From contig NZ_FXUA01000004.1 of NCBI RefSeq assembly GCF_900182815.1, forward strand, positions 1 through 64,000: DNA of 64,000 nt, read 5' to 3'. The stretch is from Algoriphagus winogradskyi. GTDB taxonomy: Bacteria; Bacteroidota; Bacteroidia; Cytophagales; Cyclobacteriaceae. Position numbers and translations under genes: made by a program. Positions 1 to 8,661 of the stretch are shown in pieces. Each line of letters begins with the position of its first letter. Within the stretch, counting starts at the first letter, position 1. Under the pieces are notes generated by a model. It made no database searches. It was given only the letters and a program-made list of their open reading frames with translations, and was not told the origin of the DNA.

Positions 1-484
1 TCCTCAGCAGAGCTTAAGTCCTCTTCAAAACGGCAAGGAATTATATGAAATATTTAAACCAAAAACACCAACTATTTTTGGCCACATTACCTTAATTTTT
101 GGCCGCCAAAAATTGACATAGAAAAACCATTAGCTAATGATTAAATATGCTCAAATGAGTGAAGTTTCTGAATTGCAAGGAAATTTTCACAAAATAGAGC
201 CTTAATTCTCTAATATAGATTTGAGCTAGAACTCACCTAACTTCTCCACTAAAGTCAGGGTAGAACCTTACTAATAGGTAGGCTTGCAGTTCTCCTGACT
301 GCTGAAGGCAAGAACTAAATGATTGTTTCCGGAAATTAATCCAGGAGTTGTAAATACGCCTTGTAAGATTATCCGTCCGACAATTAAGTGTGATTATTAC
401 TATTGAAAAACAATTTTAATCACATGAAGCAAAACCATTAAAAAAATATACCTTTAATCCAGTTACTTAAACTTCCCAATTATC
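1..484. other. non-coding flank, no gene seen
   Basis: A+T-rich stretch with no convincing reading frame. It lies downstream of the minus-strand sugar transferase that ends at 485. It contains short AACTCACC/AGAACT motifs, one of which is repeated in inverted orientation near 1836-1859. No tRNA, terminator or transposase remnant was recognised. Confidence 0.6.
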
Positions 485-1186
485 TCAAAAAGCATTCTCA
501 TGTCCAGTAACCAAAGATTTTGCAGTCCACCAGATTATTTTTAAATCTAGAACAGGACTCCATGTTTTAATGTAATGCATATCCAATTTATAGCGGAAGT
601 AGATGGAGTTTGATTCATTTGTCTCTCCTCTATACCCCTTAGCTTGAGCTAGTCCGGTTATTCCAGGCTTTACTAAATGTCTGTTTTTATATCCTTCTAT
701 TTCTAATTCGTGGGCGTTATTTTGCACCAATATATGAGGTCTTGGCCCAACGAAGGACATATTACCGTAGATCACATTTAATACTTGTGGTAATTCATCT
801 ATACTTGACTTTCTGAGGAATTTGCCCACTCTAGTAATTCTAGGGTCATTTTTAGTAGCCATTTTTAAATCAGCTTCATTGTTAACTACCATTGATCGAA
901 ATTTATAGCATCTAAATTTAGAATTGTAAATTCCTTCTCTTTCTTGCTTAAAAAAAACTGGTCCTTTAGAGTCCAACTTGATGAGTATTGCCACGATTGG
1001 AAACAACCACCAGCCAATAAAAACCATAAAAACAAATGCGAAAACCAGATCAATCAAACGCTTTAACGTTAGGTTAATCCAGTTCATTTTTCTTGAAATA
1101 ACTACTTCAGAACTATCTTGAAGCATTTCTTGGGAATTGATATAAAGATCAAAATTCCCAATTCTTTTCCGTAAATATTCAGTCAT
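485..1186 (-). CDS. initiating sugar transferase (bacterial sugar transferase family)
   Basis: Transfers a sugar-1-phosphate from a nucleotide sugar to undecaprenyl phosphate at the inner membrane, the first step of building a surface polysaccharide repeat unit. The 233-residue protein has a hydrophobic helix at about residues 43-68, then the family hallmarks KFRSM (95-99), DELPQ (130-134, with the Asp-Glu catalytic pair) and GPRP (147-150). It has the compact PglC/WcaJ-core form without the extra N-terminal membrane domain of WbaP-type enzymes, but with about 40 extra N-terminal residues. It is transcribed away from the rest of the polysaccharide genes and is the first of two such transferases in the window. 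The sugar specificity cannot be read from the sequence. Confidence 0.9.
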   Translation of the reverse strand: MTEYLRKRIGNFDLYINSQEMLQDSSEVVISRKMNWINLTLKRLIDLVFAFVFMVFIGWWLFPIVAILIKLDSKGPVFFKQEREGIYNSKFRCYKFRSMVVNNEADLKMATKNDPRITRVGKFLRKSSIDELPQVLNVIYGNMSFVGPRPHILVQNNAHELEIEGYKNRHLVKPGITGLAQAKGYRGETNESNSIYFRYKLDMHYIKTWSPVLDLKIIWWTAKSLVTGHENAF

Positions 1187-1461
1187 CTGACGTTGGTGTT
1201 TTCTAAAAAATACTCCTAAATGTTAATTTGGGTTAATCAAAGGTCAGCTTTATTCTATTTATTTCAAAAAAAATGCATATTTTTTTGTAAATACATAAAA
1301 TTGCACTTTATCCTTAATATATAGGGGGAAGTTAATTTTTTAGTGGTTTTTCGAAAAATAGGGGCATTAATCTTGCCATCTTTGAATACACCCACCCAAA
1401 ATTGTAGCATTAATAGTTAAAGTTACGTGTAGTACCTGAACTCTACAACTACAAACCATAT

Positions 1462-1677
1462 ATGTCCTTTGTTTTAGCTTTTTTATCTTCACTTGTAATT
1501 GGAATTCTACTTTTTCCGGTTCTGATTAAAGTCTTTGAGAAATATCAAATCTCTGATACTTCTGGTCGAAGGAAGATTCGCGGAGCAAAAATTCCTTCTA
1601 TGGGAGGGATTGGTTTTTTTATCGCTGTTACCATATGCATTAACTGGGTATTACAGATCTTGTTTTATGTTGTTTGA
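1462..1677 (+). pseudogene. 3'-truncated MraY/WecA-like glycosyl-1-phosphate transferase
   Basis: An open frame of 71 codons matches only the N-terminal part of the polyprenyl-phosphate N-acetylhexosamine-1-phosphate transferase family. It has a first membrane helix (residues 1-22), then the conserved cytoplasmic loop with RKIRGAKIPSMGG (about 37-49), then the start of a second helix. Full-length members have 320-380 residues and about ten helices, with their Asp-rich catalytic motifs far downstream, and none of that is present here. The 340 bases after the TGA contain no continuation in any frame, so the 3' part appears deleted rather than frameshifted. It is most likely a relic left by rearrangement at the edge of the polysaccharide locus; a functional micro-protein is less likely. 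Confidence 0.75.
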
Positions 1678-2019
1678 AATCTTTTTTTAGTCTTTCGTGA
1701 TATTTTTTGATAGGTTGATTTTAGACAAACAATAAGGAATTAGCCATGTTTAAAACTGCTTACTAGGCAATTCTTTTGCATAATGTATTATTTGTTTCAA
1801 TAGTCCATTAATTGTATCTATTTAGTACATAGTGTTTTAGGTGAGTTCTTGCCTGAGCTCATCCTGTTGTTTTACATACAAAATTTACCTGAGTTCTCTT
1901 AAAACTCACTTTCAATTAACAAGTTAATGCCTTGCTTAGGTAGTCGTCAGTGCTTTTATTTGAGTTGTGCTGGGTTGAATATTGTTAGTATATTTTGAGC
2001 TTCTTAGATAAAATTTTGA
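1678..2019. other. non-coding gap after the wecA-like relic
   Basis: 342 bases without a gene. They include GAGTTCT/AACTC motifs around 1843-1912, part of which (TTAGGTGAGTTCT) is the inverse of a segment at about 227-239. The aminotransferase gene begins at 2020. No promoter of good quality was picked out. Confidence 0.5.
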
Positions 2020-3159
2020 ATGAATTCTCAAATTCCTTTATCCTTTCCGGTTTTTAATGGCAATGAAAATCAGTATACGCAACAGGCAATAAGTTCTGGT
2101 CATATTGCTACGAATGGTAGTTTTATAAGCAGATTTGAGGAGAAATTGTCTGCTAGATTGAAGACACATGAATGTGTTGCCTTGAATTCAGGCACTTCAG
2201 CTCTGCATATTTCTCTGGTTCTTCTAGGAATCTCATCGGGTGATGAAGTGATTTGTCAATCCTTTACTTTTTGTGCTTCGGCGAACCCAGTCGTCTATTT
2301 GGGCGCTACGCCTATTTTTGTAGATAGTGAAAAGGATACCTGGAATATTTGTCCTGAATTACTTGAGGATGCGATTCTAAGTAGGTTGGCAAAAGGTAAA
2401 AAACCTAAGGCAATTGTGGTGGTTCATTTGTTCGGCATGCCTGCCAGGATGAATGAGATTTTAGAGGTTGCGGAGAAGTATGGAATCCCTGTTTTGGAGG
2501 ATGCAGCTGAGGCTATCGGAAGTGAATTTGAAGGCAGACCCTGTGGCACCTTAGGGCAAATAGGGGTGTTTTCCTTTAATGGAAACAAAATAATGACTTC
2601 TGGAGCAGGAGGTGCTTTGATTAGTACTGACTCATCCATAATTCAGCGAGCCAAATTACTTTCGACTCAAGCTAGGGAAGATTTTCCTTTTTACCATCAC
2701 TTGGAAATAGGCTATAATTATAAGATGAATAATATTTCTGCTGCCATTGGTTTAGCCCAGTTGGAACAGTTGGATATGTTTATCAAAAATAGAAGAGCTG
2801 TAAATCAGAGGTATAGGGAGTTGCTGGAGGATTTTCCAGGAATAGAATTTCAACCAGAGGGAAAACAATCCTACTCAAATTATTGGCTCACTAGTATTTT
2901 GATTGATCAGGAAATAACTGGATTTTCGAATGATCAATTAAAATTTGCGTTATCAAAACAAGGAATTGAAAGCAGATATCTCTGGAAGCCTCTCCATACC
3001 CAGCCTGTTTTCAATTTAACACCTTTCTATGGAGGAAGTATTTCCGAAGGGTTATTTGAAACTGGCCTTTGCCTTCCCAGTTCTGCAGGTTTGACTTTGG
3101 AAGATCAAGAAAAGGTTGTGAATGTGTTACAAGAAGAATTAAGTAAAACTCATAAGTAG
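2020..3159 (+). CDS. DegT/DnrJ/EryC1/StrS-family sugar aminotransferase (PglE-like)
   Basis: PLP-dependent transaminase that would convert a UDP-4-keto-6-deoxy-HexNAc into the 4-amino sugar, using glutamate as donor. The 379-residue protein has the usual length. Visible motifs are NSGTSAL (56-62), the EDAAEAIGS segment (160-168) and SFNGNK with the Schiff-base lysine at residue 190. Its neighbours are a PglC-like transferase whose GTG start immediately follows this stop codon and, further on, a PglF-like dehydratase. Together they make up most of a bacillosamine-type pathway, so the PglE-like role is a context inference. The acetyltransferase partner (PglD) is not in the window. Confidence 0.88.
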   Translation: MNSQIPLSFPVFNGNENQYTQQAISSGHIATNGSFISRFEEKLSARLKTHECVALNSGTSALHISLVLLGISSGDEVICQSFTFCASANPVVYLGATPIFVDSEKDTWNICPELLEDAILSRLAKGKKPKAIVVVHLFGMPARMNEILEVAEKYGIPVLEDAAEAIGSEFEGRPCGTLGQIGVFSFNGNKIMTSGAGGALISTDSSIIQRAKLLSTQAREDFPFYHHLEIGYNYKMNNISAAIGLAQLEQLDMFIKNRRAVNQRYRELLEDFPGIEFQPEGKQSYSNYWLTSILIDQEITGFSNDQLKFALSKQGIESRYLWKPLHTQPVFNLTPFYGGSISEGLFETGLCLPSSAGLTLEDQEKVVNVLQEELSKTHK

Positions 3160-3786
3160 GTGGTATATCGGAATTTGTTTAAAAGGGTAATTGACTTCAT
3201 TCTAGCATTTTTGATGTTCATTATTCTATTTCCAATTTTCTTGGTTCTTTTTGTCGCCCTGAGTATTCACCATGGAGGTTCACCATTCTTTTCCCAAGCC
3301 CGTCCGGGTCTAGGGAATAAAACTTTTCAAATATTGAAATTTAAAACCATGAAAGAGCTGGTTGACGATAGGGGCAACCTCTTGTCTGATGCTGATCGAA
3401 TCACCAAATTCGGAAAATTCGTCAGGAATAGTTCCCTTGACGAGATTCCCCAGTTAATTAATGTACTTAAAGGGGAGATGAGTTTAGTTGGACCGCGCCC
3501 ATTATTAGATGAGTATGTTCATTTATATTCAAATGAACAAGCTAGACGTCATGAAGTAAAACCAGGAGTGACTGGTTGGGCACAGGTAAACGGGAGAAAT
3601 GCTATTTCTTGGGATGCAAAGTTCAAGTATGATGTTTGGTATGTAGATAATTTGAGCTTTTTGCTTGACCTAAGAATACTGTTTCAAACGCTTTTTAATG
3701 TGATGCTGGGAAAAGGAGTTACTCAAAAGGGGCATGTCAGCATGGAAAGATTCAATGGTAGTCCAAGTGCTGGTTTGAGAAAATAG
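3160..3786 (+). CDS. PglC-like initiating sugar-1-phosphate transferase
   Basis: Monotopic membrane enzyme loading the first sugar-phosphate onto undecaprenyl phosphate. The 208 residues contain one N-terminal re-entrant hydrophobic helix (about 10-35), FKTM (61-64), DEIPQ with the catalytic Asp-Glu pair (94-95), GPRP (111-114) and the PGVTGWAQVNGRN segment. The size equals that of Campylobacter PglC. The start is a GTG directly abutting the TAG of the aminotransferase gene, so the two are almost certainly co-transcribed and perhaps translationally coupled. Pairing with PglE- and PglF-like genes suggests the transferred sugar is a diacetamido-trideoxyhexose, but specificity is inferred only from neighbours. 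Confidence 0.9.
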   Translation: MVYRNLFKRVIDFILAFLMFIILFPIFLVLFVALSIHHGGSPFFSQARPGLGNKTFQILKFKTMKELVDDRGNLLSDADRITKFGKFVRNSSLDEIPQLINVLKGEMSLVGPRPLLDEYVHLYSNEQARRHEVKPGVTGWAQVNGRNAISWDAKFKYDVWYVDNLSFLLDLRILFQTLFNVMLGKGVTQKGHVSMERFNGSPSAGLRK

Positions 3787-4048
3787 GAAGTCTTTATTTC
3801 GTGGTGCAGGTTATTTAGCTACTTCCAGGTAGATGTATGGGTTGACTCCAGTTTAAATTTACTGCTCTCTAACCTGCCCTTCAAAATTGTATTTTTCTAA
3901 ATAAAACACATATATTGGTATTTGAATTACGTAAATTAGCGTTTAATCACCCTTTCGCTTGTTTCTGACTTGCTATCAGAAATAAGGATTTGTTAAAACA
4001 ATCCCGCTAGTTTAATAAATTCTATCTCAATTTGGATATATTTCTACC

Positions 4049-5959
4049 ATGAGTTTAATCGCCAGACTTACGATCCTTCCTCGATGGGTCATTGCTGTAA
4101 TAGACGCATTAATTTTATTCTCATCAGCCTTTTGTGCTTTTTTAGTTCGATTTAACTTTAATTGGCAAGAGATAGTCGAAAACCAATTTTTGACTGGCTG
4201 TGCAGTGTTTATGATTGTATCAGTTTTGGTTCTTCGATTGACAAATAGCCAAGAAGGAATAGTAAGGCACACAGGATTTAAAGATGGTGTTAACTTATTT
4301 AAGTCCTTATTTATAAATTTTAGTATACTTTTTATTCCTATTATTTTTTCAGATTCCTTCATTAGCCAGGGATATTTACTTCCTTCTTCAGTACTGATAA
4401 TTGCAAGTGTTTTCTCATTAGTTCTTCTGATTTTTTACCGATTAATGGTGAAAGAACTATTTGTTTATTTCAAAAATGAAGGTTCACTGAAGCCTTCGAA
4501 AAACGGGGTGATCTTTGGAGCAGGAGAAGCTGGAATCATTGCCAAAGAAGCTATAATGCGAGATAGTAAGAGTCTTTTTAATACAATTGCTTTTTTGGAT
4601 GATGATCCCAAGAAGGAAGGAAAGCATATTCTTGGAAAGAGGATTTATAAGGGCTTGGATAATCTGGAGGACCTGGCCATCCAGTTTGGGATCACTGAAT
4701 TGATTATTGCAATTAGAGACTTATCGGTCGCTCGAAAAAACGAGATAATTGATGAGTGCCTTCGTTTGAAAATCTCTGTATCTATAGTGCCTCCGGTAGA
4801 CCAATGGATTAATGGGGGACTGACGGCAGGGGCAATTAGAGAAGTGAAAATTGAGGACTTGTTGAGCAGGGAGCAAATTGTCCTTGACAACCCTAAGATA
4901 CAGCAAGACTTACAAGGAAAAGTTATAATGGTTACTGGGGCTGCAGGCTCAATCGGATCAGAGTTATGCCGGCAAATATGTCATTACGAGCCTAAACTGC
5001 TTATTTTATTTGATATTGCTGAGTCTGCCTTATACGATGTAGAACAGGAGTTTAAAGAAAACTACTCTTATTGCCCAATTAAGATTGTTCTGGGGGATAT
5101 TCGAAATAAGAAAAAATTAAATGAAATTTTTCAGCTTTTTAAGCCTCAGGTAGTATTTCATGCGGCTGCTTATAAGCATGTGCCTATGATGGAAAATTAC
5201 CCAGATGAGGCTATAAACTCGAATATATTAGGGACGAAAATTCTTGCTGATATATCAGTGTTGGCGAAGGTGGACAAATTTGTTTTTGTGTCCACAGACA
5301 AAGCCGTAAACCCTACTAATGTAATGGGAGCTAGTAAAAGGGCTGCTGAAATGTACGTTCAAGCTTTAAATGAATTTTTAGTTAGAAATCATAAAAAGAG
5401 CCATACTAAATTCATAACTACCCGTTTTGGAAATGTATTGGGATCCAGTGGCTCTGTAATACCTTTATTTAAAAAGCAAATAATGAATGGAGGTCCCATT
5501 ACGGTGACTCATCCTGATATTACCCGCTATTTCATGACTATTCCAGAAGCTTGTCAGTTGGTACTGGAAGCAGGGATTATGGGTGAGGGTGGAGAGATTT
5601 ATGTTTTTGATATGGGAGAACCCATCAAAATTCTTGATCTAGCCAAAAAGATGATTCAGCTGTCTGGTAAAAAAATAGATGAAGATATTAAGGTGTTTTT
5701 CTCTGGATTGAGAGAAGGGGAGAAGCTATACGAAGAATTGCTCAATGATTTTGAAACAGTCAAAATCACCCACCACCCAAAAATTAAAATCGCACAGGTA
5801 CTTCCATCATCTTATCACAAAATTGACGGTCAAATAGAGCTATTTATGGAATTGGTTTCCAAAAAATCAGAGAATGAATTGGTGTCTCACTTGAAAGTGA
5901 TTGTCCCTGAATTTATCTCCAACTCATCGAGATTTGAGGTGCTGGATAGATTAAATTAA
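4049..5959 (+). CDS. PglF/WbpM/FlaA1-family UDP-HexNAc 4,6-dehydratase
   Basis: Membrane-bound NAD-dependent dehydratase making UDP-4-keto-6-deoxy-GlcNAc-type sugars. The 636 residues contain four N-terminal membrane helices (about 10-140), a first Rossmann domain with GAGEAG (near 156), then the extended short-chain dehydrogenase domain starting at VTGAAGSIGS (294-303). The segment STDKAVNPTNVMGASK (from residue 415) shows the Met-x3-Lys in place of Tyr-x3-Lys that is typical of this subfamily. The length fits the large WbpM/PglF class rather than the short soluble FlaA1 class. The product would feed the aminotransferase at 2020. A 262-base gap separates it from the PglC-like gene, so it may have its own promoter. 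Confidence 0.92.
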   Translation: MSLIARLTILPRWVIAVIDALILFSSAFCAFLVRFNFNWQEIVENQFLTGCAVFMIVSVLVLRLTNSQEGIVRHTGFKDGVNLFKSLFINFSILFIPIIFSDSFISQGYLLPSSVLIIASVFSLVLLIFYRLMVKELFVYFKNEGSLKPSKNGVIFGAGEAGIIAKEAIMRDSKSLFNTIAFLDDDPKKEGKHILGKRIYKGLDNLEDLAIQFGITELIIAIRDLSVARKNEIIDECLRLKISVSIVPPVDQWINGGLTAGAIREVKIEDLLSREQIVLDNPKIQQDLQGKVIMVTGAAGSIGSELCRQICHYEPKLLILFDIAESALYDVEQEFKENYSYCPIKIVLGDIRNKKKLNEIFQLFKPQVVFHAAAYKHVPMMENYPDEAINSNILGTKILADISVLAKVDKFVFVSTDKAVNPTNVMGASKRAAEMYVQALNEFLVRNHKKSHTKFITTRFGNVLGSSGSVIPLFKKQIMNGGPITVTHPDITRYFMTIPEACQLVLEAGIMGEGGEIYVFDMGEPIKILDLAKKMIQLSGKKIDEDIKVFFSGLREGEKLYEELLNDFETVKITHHPKIKIAQVLPSSYHKIDGQIELFMELVSKKSENELVSHLKVIVPEFISNSSRFEVLDRLN

Positions 5960-5971
5960 GTAGGCAAACTC

Positions 5972-6059
5972 CTACATACTTACTATTTCCCCGCTAGATA
6001 CTCCCTAGATACCCCGTACATACCCGCATGATAAAGGCATGATAAGGGCATGATACTTT
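5972..6059. repeat. 11-bp degenerate tandem array, 8 units
   Basis: Eight contiguous 11-mers can be read without gaps: CTACATACTTA, CTATTTCCCCG, CTAGATACTCC, CTAGATACCCC, GTACATACCCG, CATGATAAAGG, CATGATAAGGG and CATGATACTTT. The pattern nTAnATAnnnn is held while the sequence drifts along the array. The period equals about one helical turn. It starts 13 bases after the dehydratase stop and leads into the longer repeat array downstream. Confidence 0.75.
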
Positions 6060-6083
6060 GGGTTACCTTTATTTACGCTTTTA

Positions 6084-6696
6084 CAGTAGACTATCCAGTG
6101 CTCCTGTGATCCCATCCGCCTATTCTCGTGTCGTCCCCAGTCTATGTTCGTATCATCACGAACATTTTTTTTCGTTCTAAGATTTAATAATTTGTACATC
6201 TACTACTCCTTCCTATTTCCACTGAGACTGCGACTGGCCACTCAAAACCCCGTCTATGTTCTTGTCATCACGAATATTTTTTATCGCTCTAAGATTTAAG
6301 AGTTTGTACATCTACTTCTCCTTCCTATTTCCACTGAGACTGCGACTGTCCACTCAAAACTCTGTCTATGCTCCTGTCATCACGAACGTATTTTTCACTA
6401 ATCAGAATTCTAATTACGTATGCCAATACTCCTGCCAAATTCACTGAGACTGCGACTGTCCACTGAAAACTCCGCCTATGCTCGTGTCATCAAGAATGTA
6501 TTTTTTCGCTCATCAGAATTTTTTACTACGAGCTACTTCTCCTTCCTATTTCCTCTGAGACTGCGACTGTCCTCTGAAAACTCCACCTATCCTCGTGTCA
6601 TCACGAACGTATTTTTCCGTTCAACAGATTTTTTAACTACAAAAGCTACTACTCCTTCCTATTTCCACTGAGACTGTGACTGTCCACTGAAAACTT
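6084..6696. repeat. degenerate tandem array, about 111-bp period, five units plus partial
   Basis: The core GAGACTGYGACTG recurs at 6224, 6336, 6446, 6557 and 6670, giving spacings of 112, 110, 111 and 113 bases. Each unit also holds CTCCTTCCTATTTCC just before the core and a CTATGCTCGTGTCATCACGAACGTATTTTT-like segment after it (written here as a composite). The non-constant period breaks any reading frame, so the array is taken as non-coding. It fills the space between the dehydratase and the FAD oxidoreductase. Confidence 0.85.
6144..6172 (+). terminator. hairpin plus T-run inside the first repeat unit
   Basis: ATGTTCGT and ACGAACAT form a perfect 8-bp stem around the loop ATCATC, followed by eight T residues. 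This is a good intrinsic-terminator shape for the polysaccharide genes upstream. The equivalent place in later repeat units keeps a weaker stem (for example TCGTG-TCAT-CACGA) and the T-run. Confidence 0.6.
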
Positions 6697-6717
6697 CCTT
6701 CTCACTTAAGAAAACAC

Positions 6718-6725
6718 TACATTTG
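6718..6725 (+). promoter_or_regulatory. -7 element TACATTTG for the FAD oxidoreductase gene
   Basis: Exact match to the Bacteroidota -7 consensus TAnnTTTG, 31 bases before the ATG at 6757 and just outside the repeat array. No clear TTG is found at the -33 distance, so the call is moderate. Confidence 0.5.
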
Positions 6726-6756
6726 CAGACCCATTTAAGGATAAATACCTTACGTT

Positions 6757-8334
6757 ATGAAGCAAGAATTCACTTTACAATTGAGTCCGGAAGAGGCATA
6801 TGATCCAGTCGTATTTCAGGAAGTTGTTCGCAAAAAAGCCGGGCTGCCCGCAAACTCAAACGAAGCAATCGCACGCCAGGTCAAACGCTCGATTGATGCT
6901 AGGGGAAGAAATGTCAAAGTAAATATTCAGGCTGAACTTTTTATTAAAGAAACGCCTCCTGCACTGCTGGACCATCAGCCAGAATATAAAAATGTTAGTA
7001 GCGAAGATCCAATAATTATTGTGGGAGCTGGACCTGCAGGTCTTTTTGCAGCCTTGAGAGCGATTGAACTTGGAGTAAAACCTATACTAATCGAGAGAGG
7101 CAAAGATGTGAGGGCGAGACGTCGTGATCTTGCAGCTATCAACAAAGAACATATTGTAAATCCTGATTCAAATTATTGCTTTGGTGAAGGTGGAGCTGGC
7201 ACTTACTCGGATGGGAAGCTTTATACTCGTTCCAAAAAGCGTGGTGACATTCGTAGAATCATGGAGATTCTGGTGGCACATGGGGCGACTGAAGAAATTC
7301 TGGTCGACGCACATCCTCATATTGGTACTAATAAGCTTCCAAAACTTGTAGAAGATCTTCGTGAAAGTATTCTCCAGTTCGGTGGAGAAGTTTTATTCGA
7401 AACCCGGGTTGAAGATTTTATTTTGGATGGAAATGTGATGAAAGGAGTAGTCACTCAAACTGGAGAAAAACTTACAGGTAGAGGTGTGATACTTGCCACA
7501 GGCCACTCGGCAAGAGATATTTTCCATCTGCTTCACAACAAGAAAATTACCGTAGAAGCAAAGCCCTTTGCGCTAGGCGTTCGAATCGAGCATAGCCAAA
7601 ATCTCATTGATAGCATTCAATACAATTGTGGTTTGGACCGTGGACCATACCTTCCAGCTTCTGCCTATTCTCTGGTACATCAGACTGAATTTAAGAAAAA
7701 GCAGCGGGGAGTGTTTAGCTTTTGCATGTGTCCAGGTGGATTTATTGTTCCTGCTGCGACTGCGCCTGGTGAATTGGTTGTAAATGGTATGAGCCCAAGT
7801 CGACGGGACGGCAAGTTTGCTAATTCTGGAATAGTAGCTTCCGTTGAATTGGAAGACCTGCCAGAATATCAAAAGTTTGGACCTTTGGCAGCCATGGAAT
7901 TCCAGGCGGATGTTGAGAGAAAGGCTTGGGTGGCAGGAGGTAAAACTCAGGTAGCACCAGCACAACGAATGATTGATTTTGTTAACAAAAAAGTGAGCTC
8001 TAGTTTGCTTGACACTTCCTATCAGCCAGGTTTGAAATCAGTGGAAATGAGTGAGGTGTTGCCTGACTTTATTTCTGAGCGTTTGGCTATGGCATTCAAG
8101 GCCTTTGGGCAAAAAATGAAAGGTTACTACACCAACGATTCCCAGTTGATAGGTTTGGAAAGTAGAACCTCTTCGCCAGTGAGAATTCCTCGAGATCGGG
8201 AATCCTTTGAGCATGTACAGATCAAGCGATTGTACCCATGCGGCGAAGGAGCTGGTTACGCTGGAGGCATTGTTTCGGCCGCTATGGACGGGGAAAGATG
8301 TGCAGAGAGATTAATAGCAGCGTATGTGAAATAA
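6757..8334 (+). CDS. FAD-dependent oxidoreductase, COG2509-like
   Basis: Flavoprotein of 525 residues with an N-terminal roughly 80-residue alpha/beta lead-in, then a dinucleotide-binding motif IIIVGAGPAGLFAA (about 86-99). It ends in the family's RLYPCGEGAGYAGGIVSAAMDG segment close to the C-terminus, where the second FAD contact lies. Relatives are annotated only as uncharacterised FAD-dependent dehydrogenases, and the substrate is not known to me. It stands alone between repeat regions. Its last eight codons and stop recur as a detached copy near 8662-8690 inside a duplicated REP-like segment. Confidence 0.88.
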   Translation: MKQEFTLQLSPEEAYDPVVFQEVVRKKAGLPANSNEAIARQVKRSIDARGRNVKVNIQAELFIKETPPALLDHQPEYKNVSSEDPIIIVGAGPAGLFAALRAIELGVKPILIERGKDVRARRRDLAAINKEHIVNPDSNYCFGEGGAGTYSDGKLYTRSKKRGDIRRIMEILVAHGATEEILVDAHPHIGTNKLPKLVEDLRESILQFGGEVLFETRVEDFILDGNVMKGVVTQTGEKLTGRGVILATGHSARDIFHLLHNKKITVEAKPFALGVRIEHSQNLIDSIQYNCGLDRGPYLPASAYSLVHQTEFKKKQRGVFSFCMCPGGFIVPAATAPGELVVNGMSPSRRDGKFANSGIVASVELEDLPEYQKFGPLAAMEFQADVERKAWVAGGKTQVAPAQRMIDFVNKKVSSSLLDTSYQPGLKSVEMSEVLPDFISERLAMAFKAFGQKMKGYYTNDSQLIGLESRTSSPVRIPRDRESFEHVQIKRLYPCGEGAGYAGGIVSAAMDGERCAERLIAAYVK

Positions 8335-8447
8335 GCTAAATGCGCAATTGCTAGGCCTGAAAGGCCTCAATACCCGAGCGATGGGTACAGCCCTTCGCAA
8401 ATTGATAATGGTTGATAATTTTCTAGCTAGTCCTGAAAGGGATAGAT
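8309..8447. repeat. REP-like element, copy 1 (includes the 3' end of the upstream gene)
   Basis: The first copy of a duplicated segment, offset 353 bases from the second. It begins within the last eight codons of the FAD oxidoreductase. It holds three hairpins: GGCCT-GAA-AGGCC (8354-8366), GCGATGGG-TACAG-CCCTTCGC (one mismatch) and CCT-GAA-AGG near the end. Confidence 0.8.
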
Positions 8448-8661
8448 CAATTTTCTAATGAATTTTGTGGTTTTTGAGGTCTTGCATCATGGCGAAAGAG
8501 ATGCATATTATTTAGGTCAAGTTTTAGGGCTAAGGGGGAGAAACCTCCATTTCCGCAAGGTATTACAAAAGTGATTTCTCAATCGGCTTATTGTTTTGAA
8601 TACGGGGTCAGCTTTCGTTTCCTTCTTCGAAATGACAGCCAACTGCAAATCATACCAAAGC
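8448..8661. other. spacer between REP-like copies with a dispersed-repeat signature
   Basis: Non-coding. Read on the minus strand it carries GTCATTTCGAAGAAGGAAAC followed further on by GAGAAATCAC. I recognise this as resembling a dispersed motif found in many Bacteroidota intergenic regions. No reading frame is supported. Confidence 0.4.

Noticed and set aside
6256..6671. Two overlapping frames with repeated FPLRLRLST peptides
   Set aside because: They run through the 111-bp repeat array. The unit length varies (110-113), so the frame is not kept, and there is no domain or start context.
6084..6696. CRISPR array
   Set aside because: Units of about 111 bases repeat almost throughout. There is no alternation of a short identical repeat and unique spacers, and no cas genes.
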